Source: Streptosporangiaceae bacterium (GTDB lineage: Bacteria; Actinomycetota; Actinomycetes; Streptosporangiales; Streptosporangiaceae). From it: a stretch of 9,384 nucleotides of DNA. The notes beneath the pieces are model-generated. The model did not search any database. It saw only the letters and a list, made by a program, of their open reading frames with translations, and was not told where the DNA came from. The position numbers and the translations under genes are program-made. Shown in pieces: positions 1-5,243 of the stretch. Position 1 is the first letter of the stretch. Each line of letters begins with the position of its first letter. The DNA is taken from the NCBI GenBank assembly GCA_030040475.1, contig JASHTQ010000092.1:1-9384 (forward strand). Direction: 5' to 3'.

Positions 1-573
1 CCCGACTTCACCTTCTTCATCGTCTACGGGCGGGTCAGCCACCTTGTCGACTTGTCGGCAGTGACCGTGACCGAGCGCGAGTTTCCCGTGCTGGCCTCCT
101 CCGAGGTGAACCTGCGGATCCGGTCGGCCCTCGGCCGCAAGCTCGTGGTGGTGGGCGCGTGCATCGGCACCGACGCGCACACCGTCGGCATCGACGCGAT
201 CCTCAACGTGAAGGGGCACGCGGGGGAGAAGGGCCTTGAGTCCTACCGGGAGATCCGGGTGGTCAACATGGGTGCCCAGGTAGCCGTGCCTGACCTGGTG
301 GCGCGGGCCACGGCCGAGCAGGCCGACGCGGTCCTGGTCAGCCAGGTCGTCACGCAGCGCGACGCCCACATCTCCAACACCCAGGAGATGTCGGCGGCGT
401 TCCGCGCCGGCCTCGGCTCGCAGCGGCCGCTGCTCGTCGTGGGCGGGCCGCGGTTCGATCCGCGGGCCGCGCACGACCTGGGCGTGGACAAGGTCTTCGG
501 CCGCGGTACCACCCCGCGCGAGGTGGCGAGCTACCTCGTGCACGCGCTGGCGCCACAGGAGGGAGCCGCGTGA
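1..573 (+). CDS. kamE: Lysine 5,6-aminomutase beta subunit (KamE), 5'-partial
   Basis: This is the cobalamin/PLP-binding subunit of D-lysine (beta-lysine) 5,6-aminomutase, which moves the terminal amino group of lysine or beta-lysine by a radical mechanism in the lysine degradation pathway. The frame is open from base 1, giving 190 visible residues. About 70 N-terminal residues of a usual ~260 lie outside the window, so the TTG at 52 is not the real start. The B12 motif DxHxxG is at residues 58-63, with His60 as the expected lower cobalt ligand. Lys71, eleven residues later, sits where the known enzyme has the lysine that forms the Schiff base with PLP. The segments [32 protein letters not shown] and VGGPR are all typical of KamE. 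Both key residues are present, so the protein is probably functional. Its stop overlaps the GTG of kal by 4 bp. The partner kamD should lie just upstream. Confidence 0.93.
   Translation, partial: PDFTFFIVYGRVSHLVDLSAVTVTEREFPVLASSEVNLRIRSALGRKLVVVGACIGTDAHTVGIDAILNVKGHAGEKGLESYREIRVVNMGAQVAVPDLVARATAEQADAVLVSQVVTQRDAHISNTQEMSAAFRAGLGSQRPLLVVGGPRFDPRAAHDLGVDKVFGRGTTPREVASYLVHALAPQEGAA
557..564 (+). promoter_or_regulatory. Shine-Dalgarno site of kal
   Basis: AGGAGGGA lies 5 nt before the GTG at 570, inside the last codons of kamE. It supports that GTG as the kal start and indicates translational coupling through the GTGA overlap. Confidence 0.75.
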
Positions 574-953
574 CCGCCGGCCTGTCCGTCACCCACCGCA
601 GGTACGTCACGTACGGCGACGCGCACTACGGCGGGAACCTGGTCAACGGCGCGTTCGTGCTCGCGCTGTTCGGCGACGTGGCTACCGAGGCGGCCATCAG
701 GATGGACGGCGACGAGGGGCTGCTCGCGTCCTACTCCGACGTGCAGTTCCGCGCGCCGGTCCTGGCCGGCGACGTGATCGAGGTGACCGCCACCGTCGTG
801 GCGGTGGGGCGCCGCAGCAGGCGGCTCGGCTTCGAGGCCCGGGTGGTGTGCCGTGCCGATCCGGCGCGGGGCGACTCGGCGGCCGCGGTGCTCACCGAGC
901 CGGTCGTCGTCGCCACCGCCACCGGTACGGTCGTGGTGCCGGCCGCGGGCTGA
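570..953 (+). CDS. kal: 3-aminobutyryl-CoA ammonia-lyase (Kal), hotdog fold
   Basis: Kal removes ammonia from L-3-aminobutyryl-CoA to give crotonyl-CoA, a late step of the lysine/beta-lysine pathway after KamDE, Kdd and Kce. The protein is 127 aa, a usual size for this single-domain hotdog enzyme. The segment from Asp17 to Ile43 ([12 protein letters not shown], then LFGDVATE) and the following DGDEGLL (46-52) with VLAGDVIEV (64-72) closely match what I recall of Kal, and fit less well with generic acyl-CoA thioesterases. The start is GTG at 570, with a strong SD and a 4-bp overlap with kamE, so the two are co-translated. It ends 6 bp before the stop of the convergent marR gene, leaving no room for a separate terminator. 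A general hotdog thioesterase is the alternative, but the position after kamE argues for Kal. Confidence 0.88.
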   Translation: MTAGLSVTHRRYVTYGDAHYGGNLVNGAFVLALFGDVATEAAIRMDGDEGLLASYSDVQFRAPVLAGDVIEVTATVVAVGRRSRRLGFEARVVCRADPARGDSAAAVLTEPVVVATATGTVVVPAAG

Positions 954-959
954 CCGGCG

Positions 960-1397
960 CTACCCGCCGTCGCCAGGGCCGGTGCCGTTCTCGTGCCTGG
1001 TCACGAACTCGTCGAGCACGGCGGCGAGCTCGTGCAGCCGGTCCAGGTGCGCCCTGGTCAGCTTCTGCAGCACGAGGTCGCCGTCGGCGGTCAGGCGGAC
1101 GCGGACCACCCGGCCGTCGTCCCTGTCCGAGACTCGCTGGACCAGCCCCGCCGCCTCGGCGCGATCGACGAGCTCGACCGTGCTGTGCGGCCGCAGCAGG
1201 AGGTAGCCGGCCAGGTCGCCGATGGTGGGCGGCCGCTCGCCCCGATGCCCCTTGATCGCGACAAGCAGCTGGTGCTGCACGTGGGTCAGGCCCGCTTCCT
1301 GGGCCTGGTCCTCACTCCAGCGCTGGAACCGGCGCAGGGTGACGCGGAACTCCAACAGCCTCTCGAAGTCTTGCTGGGTCAGCCCACCCGCTGCCAC
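960..1397 (-). CDS. MarR-family winged-helix transcriptional regulator
   Basis: This is a 145-aa DNA-binding regulator of the MarR family, expected to act as a dimer on a palindromic operator. A helical N-terminal dimerisation region (about 8-35) leads to LTHVQHQLLVAIKGH (37-51). The helix-turn-helix follows: PTIGDLAGYLLLRPHSTVELVDRAEAAGLV (57-86), with LLRPHSTVELVDR as recognition helix. The wing is SDRDDGRVVRVRLT (90-103), including the usual D-R-x-D-x-R pattern, and a C-terminal dimerisation helix ends the fold. The GTG start at 1397 is well supported by GGAGG at 1405-1409, 7 nt upstream. The gene converges on kal with 6 bp between stops. The ligand is unknown; control of the kam operon is possible from position alone, while self-regulation through the AT-rich patch near 1483-1498 is a guess. 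Confidence 0.9.
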   Translation of the reverse strand: MAAGGLTQQDFERLLEFRVTLRRFQRWSEDQAQEAGLTHVQHQLLVAIKGHRGERPPTIGDLAGYLLLRPHSTVELVDRAEAAGLVQRVSDRDDGRVVRVRLTADGDLVLQKLTRAHLDRLHELAAVLDEFVTRHENGTGPGDGG

Positions 1398-1689
1398 CTT
1401 CAGGCCTCCAGGTGCCTCGGTCGCGCCCGCCGCTGTCAGGATAGCCGGGGGCCGTCAAGCGCATGATGCCCGCCCTGCCCGGACGAATATATATCGCGTT
1501 ACGCTCTACCCTGCGCCGGACGAGCAACCCTCGCCTCGTTACATAACAGTTGCCGCGTATGAATCAGATGATCTGGGAGGATTAGGGCTTGCGGGAGGAT
1601 CAGGGGTGCTGGAGCGCACTGGATCTTCCCAGAAGCCCGGAATTTCCCAGATAGCTGGGCCGGAGCGTGTGGGTTGGCCCCAACTAATC
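1398..1689. other. Non-coding stretch upstream of marR, with short repeats
   Basis: I see no convincing gene here, although one plus-strand frame stays open through it. It holds the SD of marR (1405-1409) and an AT-rich patch with ATATATAT at 1487-1494 framed by CGA and CGCG, out of character with the surrounding GC-rich DNA and possibly an operator or promoter. A 13-bp direct repeat, GGGAGGATTAGGG at 1575-1587 and GGGAGGATCAGGG at 1593-1605, differs at one base and has an 18-bp period. ATCTGGGA at 1571-1578 is inverted as TCCCAGAT at 1645-1652, and CCCAG/CTGGG (1646-1659) could form a small hairpin. The segment looks like decaying sequence next to the methyltransferase remnant. Confidence 0.4.
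1483..1498. promoter_or_regulatory. AT-rich near-palindrome, candidate operator for marR
   Basis: The segment ACGAATATATATCGCG contains the perfect 8-bp palindrome ATATATAT, flanked by CGA on one side and CGCG on the other. It lies about 86-101 bp upstream of the marR start, a reasonable place for a promoter or autoregulatory site. No clear -35/-10 pair was found with it, so this is a weak call based on composition and symmetry. Confidence 0.25.
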
Positions 1690-1920
1690 ATGGGCATCCG
1701 CTACGTTCACGCCGACATCGCGGCCGCGATACCGGCTGGGCTAGCAGCGGACACGTTCGACGCGGTGACGTGTAATTTCGGCCTTTCCGACATCGACGAC
1801 CTCGACGGGGCGATCGCCACGGTCCAGGCCGTGCTGAAACCGGACCCGCAATGGAGCCGGAACCGGCCCGGTGCCGACGAGGGCCCCGTTTACCTGGTCG
1901 CCAGGTACCTCAGGGCGTGA
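1690..1920 (+). pseudogene. Remnant of a class I SAM-dependent methyltransferase with internal deletion
   Basis: Two pieces of one methyltransferase family are joined here in a single frame. The first, about 1690-1842, reads GIRYVHADI, then TFDAVTCNFGLSDIDDLDGA and VQAVLKP. This is the motif II/III to motif IV region of actinobacterial UbiE/Methyltransf_11 proteins, where similar text (FDAVVCNFGLSDIDDLDGAL) is common. The second, about 1873-1920, ends GPVYLVARYLRA-stop, which resembles the usual C-terminus of the same family. The roughly 70-100 residues normally between them are missing, and so is the N-terminal SAM-binding glycine-rich loop; the sequence before 1690 is not methyltransferase-like. 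No SD precedes the ATG at 1690. It therefore looks like a dead gene trimmed by deletions without frameshift. Its last 11 bp overlap the end of the CBS gene on the other strand. Confidence 0.7.
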
Positions 1921-2353
1921 CCGAGGCGCCGCGTGGCTGCGGCGGCCGGCTGACCGGCGGCCGGCTGATCCTCGCGGCGAACAGGTCGCGGAGGCTGACC
2001 ACGCCGCAGACGGTACGCCCCTGGACGATCGGGAGATGGCGGAACCCGTTGAGCAGCATGATCTGCGCCGCCTCTTCCGCCGCCGTTTCCGGCTCCGCGG
2101 ACTGCGGGTCCCTGGTCATCCAGGCGGAGACCGGCGTGGCGGTGAGATCGCCGCCCGACGCCGCGGCCCGCAGCACGTCCCGCTCGGTCAGGATGCCGGC
2201 CAGGAAGTGCCCCTGCATGACGAGGGCCGAGCCCACCTTCTCCCGTGTCATCGCCGCGGCCGCCTCAGAAATCGGGGCGTCCGGGCCGATCGACACGACG
2301 CGGGTGTGCATGAGTTCGCCGACCGTGAAGCCACGGCGGCTGGGCTCAGCCAC
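1910..2353 (-). CDS. Protein with two CBS domains
   Basis: The 147-aa protein consists almost wholly of a CBS pair (Bateman module), which in characterised proteins binds adenine nucleotides and senses energy state or ionic conditions. CBS1 spans about 11-65 (VGELMHTRVVSIGPDAPISEAA, then GILTERDVLR) and CBS2 about 76-128 (VSAWMTRDPQSAEPETAAEEAA, then GFRHLPIV and GVVSLRDL). Both have the usual (I/V)(L/S)xRD end motif. The tail after 130 is proline- and arginine-rich. No other domain is present, so its target is unknown. The frame is open further up to 2545, but that extension is low-complexity and lies inside the preceding gene in another frame. I place the start at GTG 2353, overlapping the upstream stop by 8 bp; an ATG at residue 15 is the alternative. 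SD support is poor, so translation probably depends on coupling to the 80-aa gene. Confidence 0.87.
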   Translation of the reverse strand: MAEPSRRGFTVGELMHTRVVSIGPDAPISEAAAAMTREKVGSALVMQGHFLAGILTERDVLRAAASGGDLTATPVSAWMTRDPQSAEPETAAEEAAQIMLLNGFRHLPIVQGRTVCGVVSLRDLFAARISRPPVSRPPQPRGASVTP

Positions 2354-2588
2354 TTTCGCCGATCTCAAAGAGCTCGGAGTCGCTGTGCGGGGTGGACGGC
2401 CCGGCCAGCTCCTCCGACAGAAGCCGCCACAGGGATCCTGCCCACGCCGACAACTGCGGCCAGCGCATCCAGAACAGCTGAAGCGTGGTCTCGTCGAACT
2501 CCGAGTGCGCCTGATCAGGCGTAACCGCGTGCGTGAAGTCTTCAAGTTGATGAATCAGGTCGAGGAAGCGGTCGGAGCTGCCATCCAT
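2346..2588 (-). CDS. Small protein of unknown function, 80 aa, coupled to CBS gene
   Basis: I do not recognise this protein. It is 80 aa and acidic, with no signal peptide, transmembrane helix or cysteine. It looks mostly helical: DRFLDLIHQLEDF near the N-terminus, then TTLQLFWMRWPQLSAWAGSL (39-58), a tryptophan-rich amphipathic stretch, then a Ser/Glu-rich tail. The ATG start at 2588 is strongly supported by GGAGGT at 2594-2599, 5 nt upstream, the best SD on this strand. Its stop lies within the start region of the CBS-domain gene (8-bp overlap), so the two are almost certainly one transcript and may act together. Good SD, codon use typical of the region, and coupling make it a real gene. 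Confidence 0.7.
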   Translation of the reverse strand: MDGSSDRFLDLIHQLEDFTHAVTPDQAHSEFDETTLQLFWMRWPQLSAWAGSLWRLLSEELAGPSTPHSDSELFEIGESG

Positions 2589-2725
2589 CTACTACCTCCA
2601 GACGGAACTGCGGCGCCGCCGCGGGGTATAGGGGCCGAGAGGGTCGCGTGACGCCAAGTGGGGTGATCCATACCCCGAAACGCGACGCGCAAGAGGGGAG
2701 ACGCCGCATATTTTTCCGTCACCAG

Positions 2726-2749
2726 AGTATTGCCCACAGTATTGCCCGG
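2726..2749. repeat. Tandem 12-bp direct repeat (AGTATTGCCC core)
   Basis: AGTATTGCCC occurs at 2726-2735 and 2738-2747, giving two 12-bp units (AGTATTGCCCAC and AGTATTGCCCGG) in direct tandem. It lies about 140-160 bp upstream of the 80-aa gene on the minus strand. A period near one helical turn would suit a two-site operator, but a simple slippage duplication is equally possible. Confidence 0.55.
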
Positions 2750-2807
2750 GGTACCGCACCGCGCCGCCGGGCAAAAGCCGTCTGTGCGGACATCACGGCC
2801 GACCCGG

Positions 2808-2835
2808 TTGACATTGCCAGGATCAGCGGTAAGTT
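2808..2835 (+). promoter_or_regulatory. Candidate housekeeping-type promoter for ppm1 or a leader RNA
   Basis: A perfect -35 hexamer TTGACA (2808-2813) is followed after 16 bp by TAAGTT (2830-2835), which fits the TAnnnT -10 pattern of actinobacterial vegetative promoters. Transcription would begin near 2842, about 260 nt before the ppm1 start. That implies either a long 5' leader or a separate small RNA. This is based on matching hexamers only. Confidence 0.4.
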
Positions 2836-3102
2836 GCTGCGCAGTCCAGCACCGGGCTCGTTGGCCGGACCGAGGTTGCGCGCTCATCCGGCTGGACGGG
2901 GGGTTGGGCTTGGAAGGGGCCCGGGCGACCAGTAGACAACGGAGGCCCTGCCCGTTGCCAACGCAGGCGGGCTCCGGTCCGAAGGTGCTGCCCGGGTCCC
3001 TTTCCTCTGCTGCTCCGGTTAGGGCGTCCGGGCACGCGGATATCATGGCGTGCACCGTCCGTGACTAATACCATCTGTTCACCGGAGCGATAGGCAGGGG
3101 TC

Positions 3103-3870
3103 GTGACGCAGACACATCCATCCGCTGATCCGCCGCCCGAGCGGACCGTCATCGTCATGCCGACGTACAACGAGCGGCAGAACCTGGAGTCCATCGCGGG
3201 CCGGGTCAGGGCGGCGATGCCGGATGCCGACCTGCTCGTGGTGGACGACAACAGCCCGGACGGAACCGGCGACATCGCGGACAAGCTGGCCGAGGCCGAC
3301 CCGCACGTCCACGTCCTGCACCGCACCGAGAAGGCGGGCCTGGGCCGGGCGTACATCGCCGGGTTCGGCTGGGCGCTGGAGGCGGGCTACGACGTGATCG
3401 TGGAGATGGACGCCGACGGCTCGCACCAGCCCGAGCACCTGCCGAGCCTGGTCGGCGCCCTTGCCCACGCCGACCTGGCGATCGGGTCCAGGTGGGTGCG
3501 CGGCGGCAAGGTGGTCAACTGGCAGAAATCCCGCGAGGCGCTGTCCCGCGGCGCCAATGCCTACACCCGGCTCATGCTGGGCCTGCACGTGCGCGACGCG
3601 ACCGCGGGCTTCCGCGCCTACCGCGCCTGCACCCTGCGGAAGATCAGCCTCAGCCAGGTGGAGTCGACCGGGTACTGCTTCCAGATCGACCTGACCATCC
3701 GCGTCGCCCAGGCCGGGCTGAAGATCGTCGAGGTACCGATCACGTTCGTGGAACGAGAGCACGGCTCGAGCAAGATGAGCAACCGGATCATCTTCGAGGC
3801 GTTCCTGCGGGTCGCGCAGTGGGGGGTAGCCCAGCGGCTCGCCGGCCTGCGCTCGCGCAGGCGGCGCTAA
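3103..3870 (+). CDS. ppm1: Polyprenol-phosphate mannose synthase (dolichol-P-mannose synthase family, GT2)
   Basis: The enzyme transfers mannose from GDP-mannose to polyprenyl phosphate at the inner face of the membrane, making the lipid donor used for protein O-mannosylation and mannolipid or lipoglycan assembly in actinobacteria. It is 255 aa with a GT-A fold: VIVMPTYNERQNL (16-28), the nucleotide-binding VVDDNSPDGT (46-55), the metal-binding DxD in EMDADGSHQP (Asp103, Asp105), AIGSRWVRGG (126-135), DATAGFRAYR (165-174) and the conserved VEREHGSSKMS (216-226). It ends in a short Arg-rich tail with no transmembrane segment or fused N-acyltransferase domain, so it is the stand-alone form rather than the mycobacterial Lnt-Ppm fusion. 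The start is GTG 3103; the SD is ambiguous (AGGGG at 3096-3100 is very close, GGAG at 3084-3087 far). The next ATG (residue 19) would cut into the fold. It converges on rbpA with 16 bp between stops. Confidence 0.92.
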   Translation: MTQTHPSADPPPERTVIVMPTYNERQNLESIAGRVRAAMPDADLLVVDDNSPDGTGDIADKLAEADPHVHVLHRTEKAGLGRAYIAGFGWALEAGYDVIVEMDADGSHQPEHLPSLVGALAHADLAIGSRWVRGGKVVNWQKSREALSRGANAYTRLMLGLHVRDATAGFRAYRACTLRKISLSQVESTGYCFQIDLTIRVAQAGLKIVEVPITFVEREHGSSKMSNRIIFEAFLRVAQWGVAQRLAGLRSRRRR

Positions 3871-3902
3871 CTCAGGCCGGGCCGGCTCAGGCGCTCCTGC
3901 GC
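3855..3902. terminator. Candidate bidirectional terminator hairpin between ppm1 and rbpA
   Basis: GCGCAGGCGGCGC (3855-3867) pairs with GCGCTCCTGCGC (3891-3902), forming an 11-bp stem with a one-base internal mismatch/bulge. The 23-nt loop itself holds GCCGG/CCGGC (3876-3886). The structure overlaps both stop codons of the convergent pair, where a shared terminator is expected. There is no T-tract on either side, so if it works it is of the tractless type. Confidence 0.4.
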
Positions 3903-4273
3903 TGGGTGTGAGTGCCCAGGTCGTCGCGGCGCTCGCTGCTGGTCCGCCGCTCCCTGATGACCTGGAGCCGCTCGGCGAGCACCGCCTCGAGGTCCTCCAC
4001 CGTGCGGCGTTCCATCAGCATGTCCCAGTGGCTGCGCGGCGGCTTGGCCTTCTTCGGTGAGGGGGACTCACCCGTGGCCGCGATCGCGATCGAACCGCAG
4101 ACACGACACTCCCATGTCGCAGGAAGTTCCGCCTCAGCCGCGAAAGGCACGCTAAAATGGTGCCCGTTCGGGCAGTCGAAGGCGACGTCCTGACGGGGAG
4201 CCAGGTCGGTGTTCCTGTCGTTCTCGTAGCTCGTCGCACCGAGCCGGGTGCCGCGAAGTGCGCGTTCCGCCAT
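3887..4273 (-). CDS. rbpA: RNA polymerase-binding protein RbpA
   Basis: RbpA is an actinobacterial transcription activator that binds RNA polymerase and group I/II sigma factors, stabilises the open promoter complex and affects rifampicin tolerance. It is 128 aa, with an N-terminal tail (MAERALRGTRLGA), a zinc core with Cys34, His38, Cys56 and Cys59 (CPNGH and CRVCG), a basic linker (KKAKPPR, 74-80) and the sigma-interacting domain SHWDMLMERRTVEDLEAVLAER (81-102). Arg89 and Arg90 fall at the positions reported as important for sigma binding in Streptomyces coelicolor RbpA. The C-terminal tail after 110 is longer than I remember for most homologues and is charged. The ATG at 4273 has GGGAGG (4282-4287) 8 nt upstream, and a SigR-type promoter lies in front (4311-4339). 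Confidence 0.97.
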   Translation of the reverse strand: MAERALRGTRLGATSYENDRNTDLAPRQDVAFDCPNGHHFSVPFAAEAELPATWECRVCGSIAIAATGESPSPKKAKPPRSHWDMLMERRTVEDLEAVLAERLQVIRERRTSSERRDDLGTHTQRRSA

Positions 4274-4310
4274 GCTTGCTGCCTCCCAGGCTGTCAGCGG
4301 TCTTAGAGAG

Positions 4311-4339
4311 CAACACTGAATACCCGGACAAGATTCCCC
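4311..4339 (-). promoter_or_regulatory. SigR-type (disulfide stress) promoter of rbpA
   Basis: Read on the minus strand, GGGGAAT (4333-4339) is followed after exactly 18 nt by GTTG (4311-4314). This matches the SigR consensus GGAAT-N18/19-GTT in full. Transcription would start near 4304, leaving a leader of about 30 nt before the rbpA ATG at 4273, with its SD. SigR control of rbpA is known in Streptomyces coelicolor, so sequence and prior knowledge agree. Confidence 0.8.
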
Positions 4340-4400
4340 TTGCGAGCGTTACCCAATCGTGTTTCGGGGAGAAGATCGCAGCTATCCGCGTCGGCCTGCC

Positions 4401-5195
4401 TCAGCGCGGCTGCGACGCGGTCCGCGGATGCCACTGGCCGCGCTCGATCAGGACGTCGCGGAGCGTCACGATGTCGTCGGTCATCACGCCGTCGGCGCCG
4501 AGATCGAGGAACCTGATCATCTCCGCCCGGTCGTTGATCGTCCAGACGTGCACGTCAAGGCCGAGCGCGTGGGTGCGGCGCAGGAACGACGCGGTGGCCA
4601 CCCGGCCGGGGACCTGGGCGCAGCGCGCGCCCGAGTGCGACAGCCTGCCCGCAAGCAGCCGCATCTGCGGGGCGCGCGGGGTGGTGCCGACGGTGCAGCG
4701 GATGGCGGCGATGGCGGCGGGCGACGCGGTCATGCACACCGGCCGGTCGAGCAGCCCGCGTTCGGTGCGCAGCCTGCCGCCGGAGAACGAGGTCACGCAG
4801 ACCCGGTCCCAGGATCCGGTGCGCCGCAGCACGTCGGGCAGCAGCGCGATCCCTGCCTCGTCCTTGAGGTCGATGTTGAACCGGACGTCGGGCCAGGCGG
4901 CGAGCAGGTCCTCGATCAGCGGTATCGGCTCGGAGCCCCTGATCCGCAGCGCGGCGACGTCACGGTAGGGCAGCGAGCCGATCGGCCCGGACCCGTCGGT
5001 GACCCGATCGAGCGTCCGGTCATGGAACGCGACAAGCTTCCCGTCGCTGGTCGCCCTGGCGTCGGTCTCGAGGTAGGCGTAACCCAGTCCGACGGCGTGG
5101 GAGAACGCGGCCCAGGAGTTCTCTGGCGCGTGCGCCGCGCCGCCGCGGTGCGCGAAGGCGACCGGGCGCGGGTGGTCGAGGTACGGGATTCGCAC
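4401..5195 (-). CDS. Glycerophosphodiester phosphodiesterase (GDPD family)
   Basis: The enzyme hydrolyses deacylated phospholipids (glycerophosphodiesters) to glycerol-3-phosphate and an alcohol. It is 264 aa with no signal peptide, so it resembles the cytoplasmic UgpQ-type rather than secreted GlpQ. The GDPD barrel motifs are in order: AFAHRGG with catalytic His16-Arg17, PEN (24-26), metal-binding Glu43 and Asp45 in LETDA, catalytic His58 in FHD, FNIDLKDE (Lys111) on the middle strand, VHVWTIND (215-222) and GADGVMTDD (233-241) near the end. All expected active-site residues are present. The start is GTG 5195, because the barrel begins within 12 residues and no earlier start is likely. No clear SD is seen; CATACT at 5203-5208 ends 7 nt before the GTG, which would fit a leaderless transcript, but its -35 is poor. 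It follows the SPOUT gene by 48 bp and precedes rbpA by 127 bp. Confidence 0.93.
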   Translation of the reverse strand: MRIPYLDHPRPVAFAHRGGAAHAPENSWAAFSHAVGLGYAYLETDARATSDGKLVAFHDRTLDRVTDGSGPIGSLPYRDVAALRIRGSEPIPLIEDLLAAWPDVRFNIDLKDEAGIALLPDVLRRTGSWDRVCVTSFSGGRLRTERGLLDRPVCMTASPAAIAAIRCTVGTTPRAPQMRLLAGRLSHSGARCAQVPGRVATASFLRRTHALGLDVHVWTINDRAEMIRFLDLGADGVMTDDIVTLRDVLIERGQWHPRTASQPR

Positions 5196-5243
5196 GAACG
5201 CAAGTATGCCCGCTGACCTGGTATGAGAGGTGAACGGGACGTG

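Larger units (their letters stand above)
2589..3102. other. 514-bp region with no confident gene; repeats and promoter candidate
   Basis: This gap separates the divergent 80-aa gene and ppm1. Frames open across it (for example 2555-3055 minus and 2648-2935 plus) give low-complexity translations with no recognisable motif, and I treat them as chance. It contains the SD of the 80-aa gene, an AT-rich patch near 2708-2716, a tandem 12-bp repeat at 2726-2749 and a TTGACA-N16-TAAGTT promoter candidate at 2808-2835. GGAGG at 2941-2945 is followed 9 nt later by a TTG that opens a 37-codon frame ending at 3068. That could be a leader ORF for ppm1, but nothing else supports it. Confidence 0.45.

Noticed and set aside
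52..573. TTG at 52 as the start of the aminomutase subunit
   Set aside because: The frame is open to base 1 and the residues before 52 (IVYGRVSH and so on) match the KamE family, so the gene begins outside the window.
1222..1689. Plus-strand open frame leading into the methyltransferase remnant
   Set aside because: Its translation is antisense to marR and then low-complexity, with no methyltransferase motif before 1690; the openness is a GC-bias effect.
2354..2545. 64-residue N-terminal extension of the CBS protein
   Set aside because: It is Arg/Ser-rich, has no domain, and lies wholly inside the SD-supported 80-aa gene in another frame.
2555..3055. Minus-strand 166-codon frame in the gap
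   Set aside because: No recognisable motif, mixed composition, and it runs through the SD and start of the 80-aa gene in another frame.
3079..3762. Minus-strand 227-codon frame opposite ppm1
   Set aside because: The translation is a reverse-complement shadow of ppm1 codons with no family features of its own.
4359..5216. Plus-strand 285-codon frame opposite the phosphodiesterase
   Set aside because: Gly/Arg/Pro/His-rich shadow; the opposite strand has a complete GDPD domain with all active-site residues.
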